Made by a program: the position numbers and the translations under genes | Source of the DNA: Knufia peltigerae | Taxonomy: Eukaryota; Ascomycota; Eurotiomycetes; Chaetothyriales; Trichomeriaceae | DNA length: 64,000 bases | NCBI GenBank assembly: GCA_030247855.1 | Contig: JAPDRN010000058.1 | Span: 124,001-188,000 of the forward strand | Reading direction: 5' to 3' | In this document: positions 52,767 to 61,338 of the stretch, in pieces | Layout of the letters: each line of letters begins with the position of its first letter | Numbering within the stretch: position 1 is the first letter of the stretch | Notes under the pieces: generated by a model | Seen by the model: the letters and a program-made list of their open reading frames with translations, nothing else | What the model was told of the DNA's origin: nothing | Databases searched by the model: none

Positions 52767-53931
52767 GGTGTAGATTGACAAGAAGAGAAGGACTGATGCA
52801 GAGGTAGATAGATCTCCATTCATCGCCGCGTTACAGGACTTACTGAGATTTTGGGAGCGTGTCAACAACGCTCACCCCGTTCTTGTAAAGAGTGAGGTGA
52901 TTACTGGCACATGAGGATTTCAATTCAACCGGAGGCGGCAGAACGCCATATTGAATACTGTGAATGCTCGCCGGCAATATGATTGATTCACTGCAATGCA
53001 GCATGAGCGTTCATATCACGTGGTTACCGAGACATACCTACGCACGGCAGCTTGGTGCAATCAAATAGGTTCCCTTACAACATATGTGTATGGGCGTTGG
53101 AAATGCTATGTTGAATACAGAACAAATTTTCAATGGAGACAAGGCTGAGTTTTGATGTTGGGTTCGCCTACTCGCATCACCTTTTGAGGGTGCAAACAAC
53201 GGCGTCAAGGTTGTTTCATCCTGTTATAACCACAGCGTAAACTGAGAAACATGAGTCTAGTCAATACACATCGACTCTCGACCTCGATAGATTCCCAATT
53301 CTCTTCCTTGGTAGGTTACTCGGTCCATGGGCTGACGTTCCAGATCTTCAGCCTCGTCACGTGCAAGTCCTCTCTTTGGAGCCGCTGGGGCTCTAAAAAA
53401 CAGGAGCGTGTCAAAGATGTCAGTTTGTCTGTCAAGATCCTTTCAACCTTTCAACCTGTCGCGCTCTCCCCCTCGAACAGACGCGCGAAAATTCTACTAG
53501 AGATTCTTCAGATCTAGCCGTTGTTCGCTGCCCGCGTCTTTGATCCATCATGTCTCGGTTGCTGTCAGAGCTGTGTCCAATTTCTTGTGAAAGCTCTGGT
53601 CTCTGGCAGGGACGGGCTTCGACAGCCGGCCACGTTAGCCACATCCGCGTTCAACGTCATCTTCAGACCAATGGCGATGCGTTCTACTCCTCAAGACACG
53701 GTCCTGTTACTCCGTAGGTAACGCATAGACTGGGTTTTTTGAAAGTCTGGCTCAAAAGTCTCGAGAGGCTGGTGAATGAACGCGGATGCAGGAGGAGGTA
53801 CAGTAGTAGTACTTGAACTCGACAAACTCCTCCTGTAAGGATGTGACTTTTTTCGTTTCTTTGCCTTTGTCACCGCCATCCTCTTCTTCTGTCTTACTCG
53901 TATCTTCTCGTGTCTTCATAGCAAGTCCAAA
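52767..53931. promoter_or_regulatory. Divergent promoter region (Dph7 / secreted protein)
   Basis: 1.17 kb between starts on opposite strands. An ATCACGTG site lies at 53015-53022 and TCACGTG at 53357-53363. One TACTCCGTA copy lies at 53708-53716. T/C-rich leader sequence precedes the ATG at 53932. No gene supported. Confidence 0.45.
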
Positions 53932-55186
53932 ATGTACAGCATCTATCTGTCTCTCTGTTTCTCTTTGGCTCTGTTGAGCCTTGGTCAGGCGCAGGTCGCC
54001 TGGTAAGTCTTTTTTCCGGCTCCTGGCCCTTTTTTTCATTTTCAGTGGGAGTAGGCCTCGCTGACTTTCGCTCAGCAACCTCAGAAGCCTGTACACCAGG
54101 CTTCTCGATGATGTATCACTTTCAGACGCATTTTGTACAGAGTTCAGAAACCACAATGCCAACTCAAAGGACTTTTTGTATCAATTCGGCACGAACTGCG
54201 AGGCTTATCGAGCAGAGATTAGCATGGGTTGCTCGTTGTTTGGTACTACCACGACACAATTCATGCCGCAGATGAAACCCCCCGCGGTGGTGACGGTGAC
54301 CGAGACAGTCACAAACAGCAAAAGTGCTGGCATATGTACACCGTCGGTCAAGATGGTGACAGTATCCTTGGAATCCCAAGCCCAACGACAACGACAACAA
54401 CCGACGGATCTCTCTCTGATTGCATCGAGTGGTCGTCTGTCTCCTCTGTACGCACCACCTCAAGTACCCATTGGCATGGACAAGGATAGGAGTATCCCTG
54501 ACCCGGTCCACGCGGCTCAGTCGAGCTTCCTCACGACACCCACGGCGAGCCCCTTTTCTACGATGGCTCCTCCTGCGTCCTTTTTTGTACCATTTTCCTC
54601 CGTCCTCACGACGACGTTGAGCACCGTCTATCAGTCCTCGATATCTTCACTGGCGACCCAGGCACCGACGTCGACAGACAGATACGTTGTCCCAGCACCG
54701 TCACCTTCGCTCGTCGATCGACACATATTCAGCCCGCTGGGTGATTTGACCATCGACGAGACGACTTCCGCGGTCTCTGGGGCCTTGACCTTCCCCCACG
54801 ATGCCAGTTCCGGAGCCGATGATGCACCATCCATGACCATTGTGTATCTGAAGGATGCGTCCCCAGACACGTGTGTGCACATGAAGGGATCGTGGACCCC
54901 GCTCTACACCAAGGCGGTCTACGAGTGTGTCGCAAAGACTCGGGCTCCGGACTTTGACTCTCGGAACTACCCGAACGCGTCTACGGGTCTGAGTCTGACG
55001 GCCGAGGATGGGTCGTCGTCAATCACCAACAGTCGTGCGTTGGGGCCTCAAGCCGAAGGAGACTACGAAGAGGCGAGCTTGTCATTGTTTGTCACCAAGG
55101 ACAAGACCTACACCGTGGAGTTCTGGGCCTGCGGGTCCGGCAAGACCTTGGTCGTTGGGGAGTTGAGCTGTACATATTATGCCTGA
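53932..55186 (+). CDS. Secreted Ser/Thr-rich protein, function unknown
   Basis: Exon 53932-54002 encodes a signal peptide (MYSIYLSLCFSLALLSLGQAQ). The next exon starts at 54076, not at the nearer AG at 54045, because the latter runs into TGA at 54062; the 73-nt intron has a CTGAC branch site just before the chosen acceptor. The joined protein has 393 residues. After processing come two Cys pairs in an N-terminal region (WCNLRSLYTRLLDDVSLSDAFC, TNCEAYRAEISMGC), a Thr/Ser/Val-rich stalk (TVTETVTNS), and a C-terminal all-beta-like domain (about 230-390) with DTCVHMKGSWTPLYTKAVYEC and FWACGSGKTLVVGELSC. It lacks a GPI or membrane end. Composition echoes the secreted protein at the left edge, but I see no clear homology. 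Confidence 0.82.
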
Positions 55187-55742
55187 GAGACGAGAGGAGA
55201 GAGGAGAATGCGGGCGCCCATGCTTTGTTTTGTATATGTTTAGATTTATTACACCGAGTAAAGTAATTAACGAAAGGTCCGAACCCTGAGGCCTATCATG
55301 GGGCCGAATGTTGATATCAATACTGGAAAATGATCGCTCCTTATAATTCTGAGAGCTAGATTTGTATGGCCAACAGTACAAGAGCACAGAAAAAAGAAAC
55401 AGGCTTTTCTTTGTGATCCATCTCTCTATCTCTCCTCGTTGTCGTGTTGTGGTCCTTGGCTTTGAATCGGTGTTTGTCTGCCTTGAGACTGGTTCGGAAT
55501 CTAGTGTTTCAGCCTCGTCACGATCATCCTGGTCGGTCATCAAGCCCAACAACAACATCCAATTTCTCTCTCTCACTTCCACATTCCAACACGCTTACAC
55601 AAACGGCTTCTGAAAAGAAAGCTCACCAACATACGCAAATCGTTTTGTATCCTTAGGGTATCCGGGTTTTGGTCTTGTTTTCCGCCATGTAGACGACCTT
55701 TCCATCTCATCTGCAAAAGGTCTCTGCTGAGCACACGCAAAA
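55187..55742. other. Intergenic, nothing recognised
   Basis: Holds the 3' region of the secreted-protein gene and the promoter of the next plus-strand gene. No other structure seen. Confidence 0.55.
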
Positions 55743-57055
55743 ATGCCTGTTCCAGGTACCTTGTCAGATTTCCTAACCACCCCAAAAGAGAAATGGATAC
55801 AAGTACCGGATGATCTTTTCAGCGAGGAATCAGATTTCCATGGTAAGTTTTTCTTTTTTTTTTTGCATCGTGTTCAGCCAAGATTAGAAGGTAACTGCCA
55901 TTCACTCCCTGCGATGGTTTGTTAAGATCCGAAACAGGTGACGCGGCTACCAAGGCATACTACAACAAGCTTGCTGCATCGTACGATCCCCGAAATTACT
56001 GGAAAGTTCAAGATTGGAATATCCAAGTCAAAGCCGAAAAGGCCAAACAGGCTCAGCAGAAGGAAGCAGATGAAGTTCGAGTCAAGGAAGAAGAACAACA
56101 GCCAAAATCCAGCGCGAACTTACCCGTCATGAAACTTGAAGACGCAGCAAGTGATTCAAAGATCAAGCAAGAAGGTGGCGACCGCGTAATGCTCGACGAT
56201 GGTGGACGAATGGACATCGATGAACCCACCGCTGCGCCTGATGCCTCGGAGCAAACAAAGATGGAAAGTGAAGCAACTTCGGCAAGCACATCGAGACCAC
56301 ACAACTTCTACGAAGGCATGGAACTAGCCAAGCAACTCTCGGAATCCCTCACAGACTTCCTCGACCGCCTCCCGCCGTCTCAGACCCCGTCGTCCCGCGG
56401 CCACTGGATCTACATTGCGAACCCTTATCCGCCACTCGGAAAGACCCCGTCCGGCAAAGTCTTCACGGAAGCTGCCGACGTCGCGACGTTCCGCCAATTG
56501 GGAACCCGCTTACTCGAGGATTTCCTCTCGACCAAAGAGCAGGTCGAGTCCCAAAACCCGGGGAAAGCAGCCGGGACCATCACTCGTCTCCTCCGACCGG
56601 AGCGAGAACGTCTCGACTCGGGTGTCCGCGACCTCGCGCGAGACAGCAACATCACCACGGGCAAATGGATGCTCTTCCCGTCTTCCGAGGATGTCGACCG
56701 AGTGTGGTCACTCGTCGCGCAGGGCACTTTGGAAGGGACACTGGGTATCGGCGCGAAAGTGGCCACGAGCCCTGACCCCGAAAGTGCCGGCGTCAAAGAC
56801 AAAGAGGGGTCGAGGTTGATCTGCGTCTACACGCATGACTTTGCAGACAAGGAAGACGTCAAGCGTGTCCTTTTGGGCTTGAAGAAACTTGGACTGTTGA
56901 ACGGCGGTGGCGGTGGCGACGCCGCGGAGGCCAGGGCCATTTACTACAAATCCGACGCCTACACTTATCTCGACATCTCGAGTGGGAACGAGTACAAGCT
57001 CAAGGCGAGCATGTTTAGTAGTCGAGACATACTCGGTGGTTGGTCTCGACAGTGA
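55743..57055 (+). CDS. Bles03/DUF1917 (UPF0696) family protein
   Basis: Exons 55743-55842 and 55938-57055 encode 405 residues; the acceptor at 55937 (AAACAG) keeps the frame whereas the AG at 55926 does not. Residues 1-60 (SDFLTTPKEKWIQVPDDLF) and an acidic, disordered linker (about 60-150) precede the domain: HWIYIANPYPPL, FRQLGTRLLEDFLS, TGKWMLFPSSEDVDRVWSLVAQGTLEGTLGIGAKVAT and LICVYTHDFADKEDVKRVLLGLKKLGL. That TGKWMLF...D.VW..VA....GLG..AKV pattern is the eIF4E-like fold of the Bles03/C11orf68 family, whose biological role is not established. The C-terminus YLDISSGNEYKLKASMFSSR fits the family end. Confidence 0.82.
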
Positions 57056-57819
57056 CGGGACAAGATCATTGAAAGTTCAAGAAAAAGAAAAAAGGACCGA
57101 TGAAGCTATGAAACCGGACGGTGCATGCAAGTCTGGAACTTACTGTGAGGCCGGAAAAGTTTACTGGAGTCCGATGGTGGCATGCAGATCCAGGGGCTAA
57201 CGGTCCAAGTGGCAGGATTGTTTTCTCTTGTCGAGTCATGGTGTTACGACCTTGTGGGTATGTCGGAATATGAGAGGCGTAAGCCCAAGTGGCCTGGATG
57301 GGTGTCGTTTTATTGTGTTTTTTTGTCCGAGTTTTCCAATGATACCCCCAGAGTACATACAAATACGAATGCGAATGCAAACTTGTTGACAATTTCGACT
57401 TTTATACCCGTCATCTTATCAAATCAAGTGAAAAGAAACGAATTGCAGGGACGGAGATGCAATATCGTAAGATGAATTGTGTCTTGGGGACAGAAACCAG
57501 ATTTCTGGTCCGTATGTACCTACGAGAGCAGGAGAGGTACCAAGGTCAGGCAGACTCCCAAACCGTTCGCTGATGCACCCTTCGACTTGACGACTAGCAC
57601 CATCGTCTTCGTTTCATGAGGCAGCTGAATAATCACCACATCACCACTTCCAGCCGTAGACTCTATTCTCAATGTTCTCGTCTTGAATTGTTTTCAAATG
57701 CATTGTCTTGCCGTGCCGTTGCCACCATGGCCAAGAAAAACGTACCGTATGGACGGGCGAGTACCGAGTCGGGAACGCAACGATGGGGTCGGGGGCATTT
57801 GGGCAGGGATCTCTCCCCT
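57056..57819. other. Convergent intergenic region
   Basis: Both neighbouring genes terminate here. No gene supported. Confidence 0.6.
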
Positions 57820-58637
57820 TCATTTCTTACCCTTGGCACTCTTCTTTGCGCCTCCGGCACCCAGCGCCGCCTCACGCCTCTTTGCTTCACGGTCGTCTCG
57901 ATCCTTCTCACGCGCATCCCGTTCTTCCTTTTCGGCCTGTTTCCGCGCCGCGGCCGCCTCTCGTTGTTCTCGGATCAACTTGAGCCGGGCGAGGTCTGCC
58001 CTTGCTTCGTCCGTCTTGCCCTCGGCGTGGAGTTTCTGGTACCGTTCCTTGGCCTGCTGGGCGGCGATGGCCTCCCTCTCCCGTCTGCTCAGGTTCTCCT
58101 TGTCCGTCGTCTTCTTGATGGGCTGTTCTCCGCTGGGGCCGGTGGCCGCGCGCGCCATGGACCGGGCCTTTTGGGTGTGGTTGGGGTTCGCGGGCATGTC
58201 GTCGTCGTTGTCCTCACTCGCCTCCTCCTCTTCCTCAGACTCGCTTGGCATGTCTCCCACGGCGGCGACTTTTTTGTTCTTTTTGGCGATCGCCGCCTGT
58301 TTTTTCAGTCGGGCGGCCTCCTTGCGTTGCTCGCGCGTCAGTTCACCAGAGGCTGCTGGCGCCTTGGAAGATGCTCCTCCCTCCTCATCTGAGGATTCTT
58401 CCTCGGAAGATTCGTCCTCGTCCTCCTCTTCTTCAGAAGATGAGTCTGCAGCATCGGCGGGGTCTCGCCACATGCCCATCTGGTTGCCTTCACTGTCGAG
58501 GGGCTGTAGGTCGCGGGAGAAATGTTTGCCACCTAGAGAATGAATGTGTCAGTTAGGGTGCTTGTTTGTATTGCGTTTATATACACACCTCCACGGGTGG
58601 GCTTGGAGAATTTGCCTCCTCTTCCTCTGGGTGGCAT
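57820..58637 (-). CDS. PP28/PDAP1-domain phosphoprotein
   Basis: Minus-strand exons 58589-58637 and 57820-58532 encode 253 residues. The start MPPRGRGGKFSKPTRGGGKHFS is basic and RG-rich. A long acidic Ser/Glu/Asp run (about 45-75) looks like a casein-kinase-2 target. The middle is Lys-rich (LTREQRKEAARLKKQAAIAKK), and the C-terminal PP28 domain reads NHTQKARSMARA, LSRREREAIAAQQAKERYQKLHAEGKTDEARADLARLKLIREQREAAAARK. This matches human PDAP1/HASPP28, a casein-kinase substrate that is linked to growth-factor and ribosome-related functions but lacks a defined activity. The tail is Lys-rich (KKSAKGKK). Confidence 0.9.
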
Positions 58638-59867
58638 CTTGTCGAGGTTTTGGTCCGGGACTCGTCTTGTGTCCTTATCTGCGCTCTTGGAGGGGTAGAC
58701 CTTGGGGGTTCGTTAAAACTTTGTTGAGGGGAAAATGAACAGTTGGCGGCGAAGAAAACGCTCAGTGTGTGGGTGTTGTAGCCCTAGATCTTGAAGTTAT
58801 CGATCTGCACTACTTCATCTGCACTGGGATGGGTGGTCGAGCAAGGATTTTGGCTGTGCATGTGACGGTAACAAAGAAGCGGTGGCTTTTGGTTACAGCC
58901 GAAGAATCTTTGTGTCCAAGCGCAGATCGTATGACGTCGATTTGTGACTTACTGTAGCGAGGACGAAATAGAAGAGAAGCACGCTGCAGTACTAGACGAA
59001 ACTGTTCTGCCGGGTTTCGTCTCAAGAGAGAGAGGAGGAGGAGAAACAAGAGGAAGAGACAGGCAGAGAACGAAAAAGAGATTCTTGGACAAGAAAACCG
59101 TCTTGTTTCTGTTTGGCCCGTTGAATATTAAAACCTGTGACTCTGAGTTGTCCCTGCACCATTCTCGACCAATTAGAGAAGAGGTGATTCGGAGGGGCCC
59201 TGCGAGGCACAAGGCTACGAGGCTGCGTTCCCTTGATTAGGTCATCCCCTTCCAACTTCAACAGCGAGTGACCAGATATGTCATTGGAACACGAACGGAT
59301 CTGAGAGGCTCGAATATATTCTAATTCCACCGGACGCCATCTCTCTAGTACAGGGAGCACATGACATGACCATCAGCTATTTGATCCGTCTTTTCTCAAG
59401 ATTTGTAGGCCAGGTTCTCGGCAACATATGGGGTACTGGTACCATATCGGAACGGCGGCCCTCCGGAACCCCCCCTATGCCGACCCAATTCAGTAATCCT
59501 TCCACCGGAGCAGACAGGCGTACCTACATTGGAATGAGATTACCGCGGTGTACCTTTCAATGATCATTCAAACCTGCGAGACCATCTCGGCATTCCCAAC
59601 GACTTGGGACGGGATATGGTGCTTTGCGAAATCTAGATCCGATGGCGTGGATCCGACTCATCAGCAACCATGCCAACGGAGGTGGGTTTTTTTCAATTCT
59701 TTCTTACGGGCCCAAGACCCCAATCGCGTATATGTATATGTATATATATGTCTGTGTATGTGTGTCTTTATATACGTGGGCAGCGCAAGGTAGGATATGG
59801 TAGTCCACTTCCATATTTGTCTGGACCATTCTTCACCACCAATACCCTACTAGAGTAAAGCGCAACA
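58638..59867. promoter_or_regulatory. Divergent intergenic region
   Basis: 1.2 kb between the PP28 start (minus) and the start at 59868 (plus). It holds TA/TG-rich alternating sequence at 59730-59775 (TATATGTATATGTATATATATG). No gene supported. Confidence 0.55.
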
Positions 59868-60782
59868 ATGACCACTGCTCCAACTCTTCGATACCGTCAA
59901 CCCGTCGTCTTCGGCCCATCGCCCGGCCCACGCCAGAATTCACAAGGTGACACGTACAAATCCACACTCAAGGACTCTACCAAGACCAAGACGACCGTAC
60001 GGTTCAAGACGAAAGCATCCGCCATCCGCGCCCTCTTTCCGAATGAACAATACTCCCTTCCAGACACCGGTGACGACGACTTTGCGTACGCCACCTGGTC
60101 CCTCGAATCTCTCCGTAACCTCTCGTGGTTGTCAGGGTCCGGTTACGACCTTCTGGCCCTTTACGTCGAGGACGTCATGTACACGGACTCACACAGCGGA
60201 CGTCGACGCCACTGCACCTACAACCCTCTCATGATTGAAAACTTTGCCGACCCCATCATGACGGGCCGAGAGGAACTAGGGGTTCCCAAACTCTTCTCCG
60301 ACATTGACATCGCCGTGGACGAAACAGAAAACGCCTCTTCTCTGACTCTCAAAGCGACAGTGTCGTGGCGAGGTTCGACGTGGATGGAACTCCGAGTACC
60401 TTCTCTCCGACAACAACACCGACCATCTCTCGATACAAGCGCCAAAACTGACACTCCCACAAAAACAACACCACCACATTGTGAAGGCCTACTCGTTCAC
60501 AAATACATCCCTTCCAGTGGGGGCGGTGTCAATGGCAAACCAGACGCAGATTACGACGTACTCATCCATAACGACCCAGGGGCCGCCGACATCAAAACGA
60601 CGAGCGTCGCTGACCCGTCGGAAACAAAAATCTCGATACATAATCTGGGAAGTCAGAAACTACCCACGCTTTGCAACGTCGTGGACGGACTCGCAAGGAT
60701 ACCCATCCTCGAGATCGTGGATGCTCGCATGGTCGAGATCCAAGGAATGTCGGACCTGTCGAATCTCGAGAGATTAAACTAA
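59868..60782 (+). CDS. Acetoacetate-decarboxylase-like protein
   Basis: An intronless 304-residue protein with MTTAPTLRYRQPVVFGP at the start. The core carries YDLLALYVEDVMY, YNPLMIENFADPIMTGREELGVPKLFSDIDI, which is the active-site region of the acetoacetate-decarboxylase fold; K141 aligns with the Schiff-base lysine. In the classical clostridial enzyme a second lysine follows directly and lowers the pKa; here that place is Leu142, so a different activity is likely, as in many fungal members found beside oxidoreductases or in secondary metabolism. No such neighbours exist here. The C-terminal third (DGLARIPILEIVDARMVEIQGMSDLS) completes the barrel. No secretion signal. Confidence 0.82.
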   Translation: MTTAPTLRYRQPVVFGPSPGPRQNSQGDTYKSTLKDSTKTKTTVRFKTKASAIRALFPNEQYSLPDTGDDDFAYATWSLESLRNLSWLSGSGYDLLALYVEDVMYTDSHSGRRRHCTYNPLMIENFADPIMTGREELGVPKLFSDIDIAVDETENASSLTLKATVSWRGSTWMELRVPSLRQQHRPSLDTSAKTDTPTKTTPPHCEGLLVHKYIPSSGGGVNGKPDADYDVLIHNDPGAADIKTTSVADPSETKISIHNLGSQKLPTLCNVVDGLARIPILEIVDARMVEIQGMSDLSNLERLN

Positions 60783-61338
60783 AATCAACTTTCGAACCCT
60801 CGCCACAGTCCAATGAGTCGTCAAACGAAGCAACGAAAATGCTTTTCGATCTTGAGTTCGAAGAGAGAGCTTCTCCGACCTAGAAAGACCAGCGGCCATC
60901 TAGACACGGACAAAAGTGTGTTGGTCAAAATGTATCCGGGTCGACCGTGACCACAAACACACAAAGAGAGGGTGCTGTTCAAGATCAAGTCAAATGTTGT
61001 TTTCGAAACATATATTAAGATGTCTTATTTTTATCTCGCTCCGCACATTCTATCCTGTCGTGCATGCATCAATGATTTTCGTCAAAACAAGTGTTTCAAT
61101 ACTTCATCGTGACACTGAGCCCCAATCCTGTACACATTCGAGGGCTCAACCAATGTCAGCTTTAACAATAAAGCCAGCCTCAATACCTTCTCGAGCACCT
61201 TTGCTGCTCGTTGTCTATTTTTCAAAATCAAAATCAAAACCAATCCAAAAACTCTCTTTCCTCAACAGTGCGTCGAAAATCATTGTCAAGGGGAGATGTG
61301 TCATTAGCTTCTTCGCTGGTCATGCTGTGTCCCTTCTC
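60783..61338. terminator. Convergent 3' region (ADC-like / Tps2)
   Basis: 556 bp between stop codons on opposite strands, containing A/T-rich stretches (ACAATAAAGC near 61164, ATATATTAAGATG near 61010). Both 3' ends lie here; no gene supported. Confidence 0.4.

Noticed and set aside
18865..53022. ATCACGTG octamers at 18865, 40650 (reverse) and 53015 as a shared regulon
   Set aside because: A fourth copy lies in coding sequence near 34533 and about two are expected by chance, so there is no real enrichment.
54046..54075. Nearer splice acceptor at 54045 for the secreted-protein gene
   Set aside because: It brings TGA at 54062 into frame; the acceptor at 54075 with an upstream CTGAC branch site gives an open frame.
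57616..58543. Plus-strand frames of 258 and 286 codons with Ser-rich and Leu-rich runs
   Set aside because: They mirror the Glu/Lys/Ser-rich PP28 gene on the minus strand, which has a clear domain and splice sites.
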